Part shown: positions 25,256 through 32,843 of the stretch, in pieces | Layout: every line of letters begins with the position of its first letter | Position numbering within the stretch: the stretch's first letter is position 1 | Assembly (NCBI RefSeq): GCF_002085925.2 | Contig: NZ_CP053562.1 | Coordinates: 4,110,001 to 4,174,000 of the forward strand | Length of the DNA: 64,000 bases | From: Thioclava electrotropha | GTDB taxonomy: Bacteria; Pseudomonadota; Alphaproteobacteria; Rhodobacterales; Rhodobacteraceae | Direction: 5' to 3' | The notes under the pieces: model-generated | Seen by the model: only the letters and a program-made list of their open reading frames with translations | Told to the model about the DNA's origin: nothing | Database searches by the model: none | Program-made: the position numbers and the translations under genes

Positions 25256-25416
25256 AGACCAGCTTCGCAACGCTTCTGGGCGCAATGGCAGCAAGCCCGG
25301 CCCTCGCGCATTCCGGCACGCATTTCCATACCCACGGTGTCGAGCCGATGCTGATCGTCGGCGTCGCCGCCCTCGCGGTCTATGGCATCGTCGAATTCGT
25401 CAGATCGCGCCGCTGA
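25252..25416 (+). CDS. 54-residue His-containing membrane peptide
   Basis: A small protein: a signal-like N-terminus (MKTSFATLLGAMAASPALA), then HSGTHFHTHG, then one TM (MLIVGVAALAVYGIVEFV) and a basic end RSRR. The His patch just after a signal sequence resembles the start of HupE/UreJ-type metal permeases, but only one TM follows. The ATG overlaps the stop of the His-rich gene (ATGA). I infer a periplasm-facing metal-binding peptide that works with the guanidine operon. Function unknown. Confidence 0.7.
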   Translation: MKTSFATLLGAMAASPALAHSGTHFHTHGVEPMLIVGVAALAVYGIVEFVRSRR

Positions 25417-25433
25417 TTTTTCGAAACGACCTT

Positions 25434-25462
25434 ACAAGGCGCCCCGACGGGCGCCTTGTTTC
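25434..25462. terminator. Strong terminator between guanidine operon and opposing operon
   Basis: ACAAGGCGCCC (25434-25444), loop CGAC, GGGCGCCTTGT (25449-25459), then TTTC. It serves the plus-strand operon and sits against the stop of the minus-strand operon, so it may act in both directions. Confidence 0.85.
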
Positions 25463-26174
25463 ACTTCGGCTCCCCCAGCCCCGCAAGCTTTCGCATATGC
25501 CAAGCCAGCGCCTGGTTCGAGCTGAGCACCGGCATCCCGAGCTCCGCTTTCAGCTCCGGCAAAATCCGCCGCGTACGCAGGTTGGTACAGGACAGGAAAA
25601 TCCCGTCCAGTTTGGCCTGCCCTGCAAGGTTTCGTGCCGCCTCGGCAATCGAGGCCGGGTCGATCCGCGCCACCCGCGCCTCCACCTCCTCACCGAAAGA
25701 CAGGGTCGCTGGAACGGTGATTCCTGCAGCGACGAAGGCCGACCGCAGAGGCTCCGCAACCGAGGCGACATAGGGCGAGACGATGCCCACGCGCTCCAGC
25801 CCGAGATCCGAAATCGCAGCCAGCGCGGCGCTCAGCGGATCGGTCACATGCCGCGTCGTGACGCCCGCCATGACATTCGCCCGTACCTCGTCCGGCCCGA
25901 TCAGCGCCGCGCCCGAGGTGCAGCCATAGCCCACCACATCGAACGTCGCCGCAGGCGGCAGCAGCGCCGCCGCGCCGCTCAACGCACGCTCCATCTCGGC
26001 GATGCTCGACGGGGTCAGATCATCGCCCGAATGGACGCGCGTGACATGCATCCGCGCGTCGTCCGGTGGGATATAGCTGCGGAATTCGTCCTCGATGGTC
26101 TCGTCCACGCGCAGCACGATCAGGCCCATCGTGGGCGTGGCGTCTTCGCGAAGGCGATAGGGGAAATCGGCCAT
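25461..26174 (-). CDS. EutA/maleate isomerase-like Asp/Glu racemase superfamily protein
   Basis: A 237-residue protein of the Asp/Glu racemase superfamily, in the maleate isomerase/arylmalonate decarboxylase/EutA branch. Two catalytic-type Cys are visible: VVGYGCTSG near residue 84 and FLSCTNLRT near 198. EutA homologues sit in ectoine-use clusters without an assigned reaction. It is the last gene of the minus-strand operon and its ATG overlaps the M24 gene stop by 1 base. It could isomerise or racemise an intermediate of the imported compound. Confidence 0.82.
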   Translation of the reverse strand: MADFPYRLREDATPTMGLIVLRVDETIEDEFRSYIPPDDARMHVTRVHSGDDLTPSSIAEMERALSGAAALLPPAATFDVVGYGCTSGAALIGPDEVRANVMAGVTTRHVTDPLSAALAAISDLGLERVGIVSPYVASVAEPLRSAFVAAGITVPATLSFGEEVEARVARIDPASIAEAARNLAGQAKLDGIFLSCTNLRTRRILPELKAELGMPVLSSNQALAWHMRKLAGLGEPK

Positions 26175-27349
26175 CAGCTCAGCTCCGGCAGGGTTTCGGG
26201 GGCGCGCGGCGACAACAGCTCCGCCCCGGTCGCGCGCAGGACGATGTTTTCCTCATGAACCAACAGGCGGCGCGGGCCATCCGCAGTCTCGACCCACGCG
26301 CCGGGCTCGAGCGTCAGCACCATGCCCTCGCGCAGTTCGGTGTCGTCGCGCGGAGTGAAGGACGGCCATTCCGTCAGCGTGATCCCCAGCCCGTGGCCCA
26401 GACGCCCACCACCCGCCGCGACACCGCGCGCCGACAGCCCTTCGACCAGCAGACGATGCGCATCATTCGCCCGCATCCCGGGCCGTAGCTGCGCCATTGC
26501 CGCCTCGGTCACCTCCCACAGCGCGGCATGGGTGCGCCGCACCGGATCGGACACCGGGCCGACCGAGAAATTGCGATCGAAGTCGCAGAAATGCCCGTCG
26601 CGCACCGCGCCGGTATCCAGCATCAGCACATCGCCCGCCTGCAGCGGCTCGGGCCCGGCAGGCGAGATCACATCGTCATAGCCCGACGGCCCCGCCGCCC
26701 CGGCGACGTAGCTGACCCAATCAGCCCCCTCCTCCAGAAGCGCCGATTGGAAGGCGCGGAAGATGCCGTCGAGCGGACGCCCCTGCCCCGCGAATTCGGG
26801 CACGCGGGCGAAAGCGCGACCCGCGATGGCGCAGGCCCTACGGATCTTCTCAATCTCGGCTGCGCTCTTGATCTCGCGCACCCGCTGAATCGCGGCGGTG
26901 CCGTCGATGAAGCGCCGCGGCGCGATACGCTCCGCGAGCCGCGCATAATCCGCGAGCGGCATCCGCAGCTGCGTCTCCAGCCCCATCGGCACCCCGATCC
27001 GCGCGCTCTCGGGCAGCAGATCGCAGAGCGTCTCGGCAAGTAGGCTCACCCCGTCATCCGTCGGATCGGGTGCCTCCCAAGTGCGAACTTGCGTCATCCA
27101 TGTGCGGCCCATCAATTCCGCCCCGATGGAGGGGATCACCGCGACCGGGTCACCACTGGCCGGGACAATCACGAACCACGGGCGCGCGGGGCTTTCCCAG
27201 AACCGGGTCAGGAAGCCCGTGACGTAGAAGATATCCGCAGCCGAGGTCAGGAACAGCACATCCAGACCCTGTGCGCTCATCTCGGCCTGAAGTCGGCTGA
27301 CGCGGGTGCGAAACTCCTCGGCCGGAAAGATGAGCGAGCGCTCAGCCAT
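26174..27349 (-). CDS. M24-family peptidase/ectoine hydrolase-like (EutD/DoeA group)
   Basis: A 391-residue creatinase/aminopeptidase P-fold enzyme. N-terminal creatinase domain to about residue 160; catalytic domain with the metal-ligand set intact: D in MLDTGAV, D in FCDFDRNF, H in GHGLGITL, E in LTLEPGAW and E in LVHEENIV. Family members include prolidases, creatinase and the ectoine hydrolase DoeA/EutD. Length and context next to an ehu-type transporter favour an amide or ring hydrolase for an ectoine-like compound. The start at 27349 overlaps the ammonia-lyase gene by 8 bases. Confidence 0.83.
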   Translation of the reverse strand: MAERSLIFPAEEFRTRVSRLQAEMSAQGLDVLFLTSAADIFYVTGFLTRFWESPARPWFVIVPASGDPVAVIPSIGAELMGRTWMTQVRTWEAPDPTDDGVSLLAETLCDLLPESARIGVPMGLETQLRMPLADYARLAERIAPRRFIDGTAAIQRVREIKSAAEIEKIRRACAIAGRAFARVPEFAGQGRPLDGIFRAFQSALLEEGADWVSYVAGAAGPSGYDDVISPAGPEPLQAGDVLMLDTGAVRDGHFCDFDRNFSVGPVSDPVRRTHAALWEVTEAAMAQLRPGMRANDAHRLLVEGLSARGVAAGGGRLGHGLGITLTEWPSFTPRDDTELREGMVLTLEPGAWVETADGPRRLLVHEENIVLRATGAELLSPRAPETLPELS

Positions 27350-28388
27350 CTTCCGGGCCTTCGCTGAGGATAGCCAGCACGTGCGCCTCGGGGCCCAGCG
27401 ACAGCCCGGCAAGCAGAGCCGCCAGCCCGGCCCCACCCGAAGGCGTCGTGGCCAGCCCGTGCGCTGCGAGGATATCGACGCCGGACTGCGCCTCGGCTTC
27501 CGTGATCGTGGCGAAGCGATCCGCATCGCGCGACAGACTCGCCAGCGCCACCATCGAGGGCGTCTTGCAATCGAGCCGTCCCATCGAGGAAACCGGCCCT
27601 TCCGTACTCACCAGATGCCCTGCGCGAATGCTCTCAATCAGCGCAGGCGCCGCATCGGGTTCGACCACGATGATCTCAGGCCCGTCGCCCCAAGCCAGCC
27701 GCGAATGGGCCGCGACGGCGGCCGCGAGACCGCCGACCCCGGCCTGCAGCAGGATATGTGTCGGCGGCACGTCGATCTGCGCAACGGCCTCCGCGGCAAG
27801 CTGAGTGTAGCCCTCCATCACCCGCAGTGGCAGGTCGACATAGCCCTCCCACGAGCTGTCCGACAGAAGCGTCCAGCCGTTCTCGGCGGCGGCCGTCTCG
27901 GCGGCCTCCATGCTCGCTTGATACTCCGCGCCAGCCCGCACGACCTCGGCCCCGCGTGCCTCCAACCGCGCGGCGAAGGCTGCGGGCACGGTCTCGGCGA
28001 GATAGATGATCGCGCGGGCCCCGAATATCCGCGCGCCTGCCGCGACCGAAAGGCCGTGGTTACCCGCGCTGGCTGCGACATAGGTCTCTCCGGCGAGGGC
28101 CGTTTGCAGGTCGCCGCCTTCGGCCCTCGCCGCCGCCTCCCGGGCGATCGCATGGACCGCGCCCAGCGCCTTGAAGCTGCCGAGCCCCATGCGCGCACGC
28201 TCGTCCTTGATCCAGACCTCGCCGACCCCGGCGCGCTCCGCAATCTCGGGCGCCGCGCGCAGTGGGGTCTCGCGATGGGCCGGACATTGGGCGAGCAGGC
28301 GGGCCACGCCCGAGGCATCCGCGATCGGCTGGATGCCTTCCGGGTCGAGCCCATCACCGCGCCAGGGATTGTCTATGATGATCGGCAT
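27342..28388 (-). CDS. Diaminopropionate ammonia-lyase-like PLP enzyme
   Basis: A 348-residue fold-type II PLP enzyme. Schiff-base lysine K73 in GLGSFKALGAVHAI, phosphate/serine motif ASAGNHGLSVA, and the segments SDSSWEGYVDLPLRVMEGYTQ and ILLQAGVGGLAAAVAAH, which are closer to diaminopropionate ammonia-lyase (DpaL) than to threonine dehydratase or EutB. It would remove amino groups from a 2,3-diamino acid or similar. About 40 residues shorter than DpaL. The start at 28388 is chosen over one at 28469. Between ehuA and the M24 gene in one operon. Confidence 0.82.
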   Translation of the reverse strand: MPIIIDNPWRGDGLDPEGIQPIADASGVARLLAQCPAHRETPLRAAPEIAERAGVGEVWIKDERARMGLGSFKALGAVHAIAREAAARAEGGDLQTALAGETYVAASAGNHGLSVAAGARIFGARAIIYLAETVPAAFAARLEARGAEVVRAGAEYQASMEAAETAAAENGWTLLSDSSWEGYVDLPLRVMEGYTQLAAEAVAQIDVPPTHILLQAGVGGLAAAVAAHSRLAWGDGPEIIVVEPDAAPALIESIRAGHLVSTEGPVSSMGRLDCKTPSMVALASLSRDADRFATITEAEAQSGVDILAAHGLATTPSGGAGLAALLAGLSLGPEAHVLAILSEGPEDG

Positions 28389-28490
28389 GTCGGACCCTCG
28401 CTGCGATGAAAGCAGGCCCATAAGGCAACGAGACGTCCGCGCACGCAATGACCTTTTCAGACAGGCCATTGCGCGACATCGTGAGGCGCG

Positions 28491-29309
28491 TCAGTCGGCT
28501 TCTTTCACCGCCGAGAGGAATTGCTGCGTGCGCTCTTTCTGCGGGTTGCCGAACAGATCCTCGGGGGCGCCCTGCTCCTCGATCTTGCCGTCGAAGAAGA
28601 AGCAGACCCGATCCGAGATGTCCTTCGCGAAGCCCATCTGGTGCGTCACCATCAGCATCGTCAGATTGTGCTTCTCCACGAGCGACCGGATCACGTTGGT
28701 CACCTCGCCGATCACCTCCGGGTCGAGCGCGGAGGTCACCTCGTCGAACAGCATCACCTTGGGACGCATCGCCAGCGCCCGCGCGATTGCGACGCGCTGC
28801 TGCTGACCGCCCGAAAGCCGCGAGGGATGCTGGTCGCGCTTGTCGGACATGCCCACGAGCTCCAGCAGTTCTTCGGCCCGTTCGCGCGCCTCGGCCTTCT
28901 TCATGCCCAGCACCTGCACCGGCCCTTCCATGCAATTCTCTAGCGCGGTCATATGCGGGAAGAGGTTGAAATGCTGGAAGCACATGCCGATCTGGCTGCG
29001 GGCCTTGCGCAGATATTTGCGGTCCGCGGGCACCAGCTTGCCGTTTTTCTCCATATGAGTCAGCGGCTTGCCGTCCACGTAGATCACGCCCTCGTTGATC
29101 GTCTCGAGCGTCATCAGCATCCGCAGCACGGTCGTCTTGCCCGAGCCGGAGGGGCCGATGATCGTGACCATTTCCCCCTCGGCCACGTCGAGATCGAGCT
29201 GGTCGAGCACCACCAGATCGCCATAGCGCTTGGTGACTTTCAGGAACCGCACCATCGGCACATTGTCGCCCGTCAGTTCGAGCGGATAGTTCGAAAGGTC
29301 TTCCATCAT
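28491..29309 (-). CDS. ehuA: Polar amino acid/ectoine ABC transporter ATP-binding protein (EhuA-like)
   Basis: A 272-residue ABC ATPase: Walker A GPSGSGKT, signature [15 protein letters not shown], Walker B VMLFDEVTSALDPE, H-loop VTHQM. An insert (LTHMEKNGKLVPADRKYLRK) before the Q-loop is characteristic of EhuA of ectoine/hydroxyectoine importers. Two tandem ATGs (29309, 29306) precede GAAGA; the first overlaps the ehuD stop. The symbol is by similarity; substrate is not proven. Confidence 0.85.
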   Translation of the reverse strand: MMEDLSNYPLELTGDNVPMVRFLKVTKRYGDLVVLDQLDLDVAEGEMVTIIGPSGSGKTTVLRMLMTLETINEGVIYVDGKPLTHMEKNGKLVPADRKYLRKARSQIGMCFQHFNLFPHMTALENCMEGPVQVLGMKKAEARERAEELLELVGMSDKRDQHPSRLSGGQQQRVAIARALAMRPKVMLFDEVTSALDPEVIGEVTNVIRSLVEKHNLTMLMVTHQMGFAKDISDRVCFFFDGKIEEQGAPEDLFGNPQKERTQQFLSAVKEAD

Positions 29310-29977
29310 TTCAATCCGAGTTTACGCCGCACGCGATCCTCGAAGACGCGGATCAGGGCAGCGGTGGGAAGCGAGATGGCGAGGAAGATGATCCCCACCA
29401 GCGTATAGGGTTCGAGATAGCGATAGCTCGACGAGCCGATCGCATTCGCGGTGTGCATCAGTTCTGCCACCCCGATCACCGAGAGCATCGGCGTATCCTT
29501 GAAGATCCCCACGAGGTAATTGCCCATCCCCGCCAGCGCGGGCGGAATGGCCTGCGGGATCACGATGCGCCAATAGGTATCGCGGGTCGACATGTTGAGC
29601 GCGGTGCAGGCCTCCCATTGGCCTTTCGGCACCGCGTCGAGACCGCCGCGATAGACCTCCGACAGATAGGCCGAATAGTGCAGCCCGATCGCGATCATGC
29701 CCGCCGTCCACGGCCCCAGCTTCAGACCGAATTGCGGGCCGACGTAATAGACGAAGAAGATCTGCAGGATCAGAGGCGTCGAGCGGATGAACTCGATGAA
29801 TTCGCGCACGACCTTGGTCAGCACCCAGTAGGGCGTGCGTTGGGCCAGCGCGAAGACCATGCCCAGCACCACCGCGATGGCATAGCCGAAGCCCGCTGCC
29901 ATCAGCGTATTGAGCGTCGCATGCATCAGCTTGGGCAGAATTTCCCAAGTGAATTCCCAGTTCCAGTTGAACCCCAT
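29306..29977 (-). CDS. ehuD: Polar amino acid/ectoine ABC transporter permease (EhuD-like)
   Basis: A 223-residue His/Glu/Gln-type permease with about five TMs (LMAAGFGYAIAVVLGMVFAL, IFFVYYVGPQFGL, ...). The EAA loop includes YRGGLDAVPKGQWEACTALNM and WRIVIPQAIPPALAG. The near-complete similarity in layout to ehuC and the shared operon fit a heterodimeric permease. It starts 3 bases after the ehuC stop. Confidence 0.86.
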   Translation of the reverse strand: MGFNWNWEFTWEILPKLMHATLNTLMAAGFGYAIAVVLGMVFALAQRTPYWVLTKVVREFIEFIRSTPLILQIFFVYYVGPQFGLKLGPWTAGMIAIGLHYSAYLSEVYRGGLDAVPKGQWEACTALNMSTRDTYWRIVIPQAIPPALAGMGNYLVGIFKDTPMLSVIGVAELMHTANAIGSSSYRYLEPYTLVGIIFLAISLPTAALIRVFEDRVRRKLGLK

Positions 29978-29980
29978 GGA

Positions 29981-30646
29981 TCAGGCCCTCCCCAGCTTGC
30001 GCCGCATGACCAGCTCCAGCCAGCGCATGAACGGCGTCACGATGAAGCGCGCGAAGACGTAGTAGATGATCAGCGCGGTGCCGAAGGTCTGCGCCGAGAG
30101 GAAGGTGGAGCCGTTGATCTGCTTCGCTTCGAACATCAGGTCCGACACGGAGATCAGCGCAACCAGCGCGGTGTTCTTCAGCAGTTCGATCAGCAGGTTG
30201 CCCCAAGGCGGCAGCATGTTGACGAAAGCCTGCGGCAGGATGATCCGCCACATCCGCCTCATCGGGCTCATCGACAGCGCATAGGCCGCCTCCCACTGCC
30301 CTTTCGGCACGGATTGGATGCCACCGCGCACCAGCTCGGCGCCGTAGGCCCCGAGGTTCATCCCCACCGCGACGAAGCCCGCGGTGAATTTCGGCAGCGT
30401 CAGCCCGAACAGCGGCAGCACGAAGAAGATCCAGTACAGCTGGACCAGCAGCGAGGTGCCGCGGAAAATTTCGATATAGACGACGGCGATGCCCCGGATC
30501 AGCCCGTTGCGCGAAAGCTTCATAAGCCCGGCAACAAGCGCGATGACGATCGCCAGAGCGGAGGCCAGGAAGAACTGCCCCGCCGTCACGAGCGTGCCGT
30601 CCCAGAAGCGCGGCCCGTATTCTTTCAAAAATTCTATGTAACTCAT
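29981..30646 (-). CDS. ehuC: Polar amino acid/ectoine ABC transporter permease (EhuC-like)
   Basis: A 221-residue permease of the polar amino acid family, about five TMs, with the pattern GAYGAELVRGGIQSVPKGQWEAAYALSMSP and IILPQAFVNMLPPWGN in the coupling loop. Pairs with EhuD. Separated from ehuB by a 76-base gap that holds a strong hairpin. Confidence 0.86.
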   Translation of the reverse strand: MSYIEFLKEYGPRFWDGTLVTAGQFFLASALAIVIALVAGLMKLSRNGLIRGIAVVYIEIFRGTSLLVQLYWIFFVLPLFGLTLPKFTAGFVAVGMNLGAYGAELVRGGIQSVPKGQWEAAYALSMSPMRRMWRIILPQAFVNMLPPWGNLLIELLKNTALVALISVSDLMFEAKQINGSTFLSAQTFGTALIIYYVFARFIVTPFMRWLELVMRRKLGRA

Positions 30647-30676
30647 TCCCGTCCCGCCCCGGCGGTGAATGTCAAA

Positions 30677-30705
30677 ATGGACGGGCCATGCGCTGGCCCG
30701 TCCAT
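30677..30705 (-). terminator. Attenuating stem-loop between ehuB and ehuC
   Basis: ATGGACGGGCCA (30677-30688) pairs perfectly with TGGCCCGTCCAT (30694-30705). On the minus strand it is followed by TTTTGAC. As after the guanidine binding-protein gene, it probably allows partial read-through so that the binding protein is made in excess. Confidence 0.8.
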
Positions 30706-30722
30706 GTCTTCAGCAGCTGCGC

Positions 30723-31565
30723 TTAGCGCATCTTGCAGACTTCAGCCGAAGTCTTGTCGCCCGGCAGGTTGTCCTTGGAATAACCGTATTCCTCGACAGC
30801 CTTCATCATCGCGTCCGAACCGAGATACTTCTTCTGAGCTTCGTTGAACTTGTCGACGAAGTCCTGATCCGCCTTGCGGAAGCCGATGCCGACCCAGTTC
30901 TGCGTCCATTCGGGAAGCTGGCTCACGTCCGACACTTCAACCGAACCGTCCGATTGCTTGGCAAGGTTCTGCGCGGTGAAATAGGTCACGCCACCTGCAT
31001 CCGCGCGGCCCGCTTTCACGGCAGCGAGGATTTCGGTCGGACCCGGCACGGTCATCACGTCGCCATCCGGGATGCCGCCCTTGGCTGCGGATTCCACCTG
31101 GTTATAGCCCGCACCCGTCACGAAGGTCGCGCCAGCCTTGGCGATCTGCTCGTAGTTGTTCAGGTTCTTCGGGTTGCCCTTCGGCACGATGAACGCATCG
31201 CCCACCTTCGCCATCGGCTCCGAGAACGCGACGTTCTGGCAGCGCGAGTTGAGGATGTAGAGACCGCCCGTGACCATGTCGAAGCGGTTCGCGTTGAGGC
31301 CCGGGATCAGCCCGCCCCAATCGGTCACGACGGGGGTGATGTTGTCATAGCCCATCTCGTGGAGCACACCCAGAACATAGGCGTTCACGAAGCCCAGCGG
31401 CTTGTTGTCTTCGCCCGGATAGGCCCACGGAACTTCGTTCGCAAAGCCGATGCGGATCGGCTCGCCAGAGTTGATACGGTCCATCAGGGGTCCGGCCAGT
31501 GCGGCGGTGGCGCTCATCGCGAGGCCCATACCGGCAGCGGCGACAGATTTCCAAATCGATTTCAT
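30723..31565 (-). CDS. ehuB: Ectoine-type ABC transporter substrate-binding protein (EhuB-like)
   Basis: A 280-residue periplasmic binding protein of family 3: signal peptide to AALA (about residue 24), ligand-fold opening PIRIGFANEVPWAYPGED, GLIPGLNANRFDMVTGGLYI, and a C-terminal EVCKMR. Matches the ectoine/hydroxyectoine EhuB group in pattern, though related polar solutes remain possible. The start at 31565 has GGAGAG upstream; an in-frame start at 31631 would add 22 non-signal residues. First gene of the operon ehuB-C-D-A-lyase-M24-EutA. Confidence 0.83.
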   Translation of the reverse strand: MKSIWKSVAAAGMGLAMSATAALAGPLMDRINSGEPIRIGFANEVPWAYPGEDNKPLGFVNAYVLGVLHEMGYDNITPVVTDWGGLIPGLNANRFDMVTGGLYILNSRCQNVAFSEPMAKVGDAFIVPKGNPKNLNNYEQIAKAGATFVTGAGYNQVESAAKGGIPDGDVMTVPGPTEILAAVKAGRADAGGVTYFTAQNLAKQSDGSVEVSDVSQLPEWTQNWVGIGFRKADQDFVDKFNEAQKKYLGSDAMMKAVEEYGYSKDNLPGDKTSAEVCKMR

Positions 31566-31976
31566 GCGTCTCTCCTGTTGGCTCTTGTTAACGGAAAGCC
31601 GAAAGCCTTCCGCGCTTGATGTACACAACACCTATGAGATTCCGGGGAGTGTCAAGCAGATCACATTGATTATACAGGGTTGCCAGACAGATATCGTGGG
31701 CTTGTGAAGTTCCCTGCGCAGATGTTGTGCACCAATATTGCCCAATATCGCAGCGTTGAACACGGAACGCGCATATCTCGCGCGCCCGTGCGGACCCAGT
31801 GCGGGCCCCGTACAGGTCCTGTGCGGGCAACAACCTCCATATCGGGCCGATTGCTCCGCCCCCACAGGCGCAATATGTGAAATCGGAATGCCTTTTGGGC
31901 CGTCGCCGCGAAGCAGATTGACCTGCGCGCCGCCGCCGCCGATCATGGCCTTCGCGCGAAGAGACGACAAAACCCG
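31566..31976. promoter_or_regulatory. Divergent control region, ehuB / gntR
   Basis: A 411-base gap without a credible gene. It holds a TGTACA core (31620-31625) of the kind bound by FCD-type GntR regulators, 55 bases before ehuB, a related GTTGTGCAC near 31723-31731, and four 11-bp tandem repeats at 31788-31831. The length and symmetry fit a region controlled by the GntR protein at 31977. Confidence 0.5.
31788..31831 (+). repeat. Four tandem 11-bp repeats
   Basis: Units start at 31788, 31799, 31810 and 31821: GTGCGGACCCA, GTGCGGGCCCC, GTACAGGTCCT, GTGCGGGCAAC. The period is exactly 11, about one helical turn, so all copies face the same side of the DNA, as expected of a co-operative protein-binding array. 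Confidence 0.8.
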
Positions 31977-32681
31977 ATGAACGAGATACCCCTGATCCCT
32001 CGGCAAACCGAACCGGAACGACTGCGTGGCCGCGACCGCTTGGATCTCATCCATGCCGAAATCCGTAGCCGCATCTGCCTGCTCGACTACCCGCCCGGCA
32101 TGCGCCTGTCGGAAACCGCGCTGGCGTCCGAATTCGGCATCTCGCGAACACCGCTGCGTCGGGTGCTGGCGCGGCTCGAGGATGACGGGTTGCTGCGCTC
32201 GGTGCACGGGGTCGGCACGTTCGTCACCGATGTCGATTACACCGAACTGGCTCAGGTCTTCCGGCTGCGGCGCGAACTCACGGTGCTGCAGACCACGCTC
32301 GACCCGGTGCCGCCAAGCGCCGCGCTGATCGCGTCTTTCGTCAGGCTGCAGGAACGCGGCCGCGCCCTTGTCGATGCACCCACCGCCCGCGCTTTTGCCG
32401 AGCTGGACCGCGACACCTTCCTCTGCCTGCTGGACCTGACTGCAAATGCGCCGCTGAGGGAAATGTCGGAGGCGCTGTATTTCCGCACGGCCCGGATCTG
32501 GCTGCAGCAGGTCACCGCCTCGCAGATCGACCTGATGCAGGAGATCGAGATCTACAATGACGAGCTGCGCGACATCCTGCGCGCCTTGCGGCTCGGCGAT
32601 CTCGACGCACTCGGCCATATGCGGCGCGGCCATATCTCCATGAGCTTCGCGCGGATGCCCGTCCTGATCAAAGCGCCCTAG
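31977..32681 (+). CDS. GntR-family (FCD type) transcriptional regulator
   Basis: A 234-residue regulator: N-terminal winged helix (about 20-90; GMRLSETALASEFGISRTPLR, LEDDGLLRSVHGVGTFV) and an all-helical FCD-like effector domain (about 100-225). It is divergent from the ehu-like operon and is the obvious local regulator. Typical ectoine clusters use the MocR-type EnuR instead, so this cluster is differently controlled. Effector unknown. Confidence 0.9.
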   Translation: MNEIPLIPRQTEPERLRGRDRLDLIHAEIRSRICLLDYPPGMRLSETALASEFGISRTPLRRVLARLEDDGLLRSVHGVGTFVTDVDYTELAQVFRLRRELTVLQTTLDPVPPSAALIASFVRLQERGRALVDAPTARAFAELDRDTFLCLLDLTANAPLREMSEALYFRTARIWLQQVTASQIDLMQEIEIYNDELRDILRALRLGDLDALGHMRRGHISMSFARMPVLIKAP

Positions 32682-32757
32682 CGGACGACTGGAGGCCGCA
32701 GCCTCCGCGACCGGGTTTACCCCACGCGCGGCTCTCGAACGCACACGGTTTGTTCAA

Positions 32758-32782
32758 GGAACTGCGGCGCGGCGGGTCCGTT
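32758..32782 (+). promoter_or_regulatory. EcfG promoter of GH15 gene
   Basis: GGAAC (32758-32762), 16-base spacer, CGTT (32779-32782): exact match to the EcfG consensus. The -10 element is 61 bases before the ATG at 32844. Confidence 0.75.
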
Positions 32783-32843
32783 CGATCACTGAGAGGGATG
32801 TGATTGTCTCCGGGGGGCGACGCCCGGAGATGCGACGAAGGAC

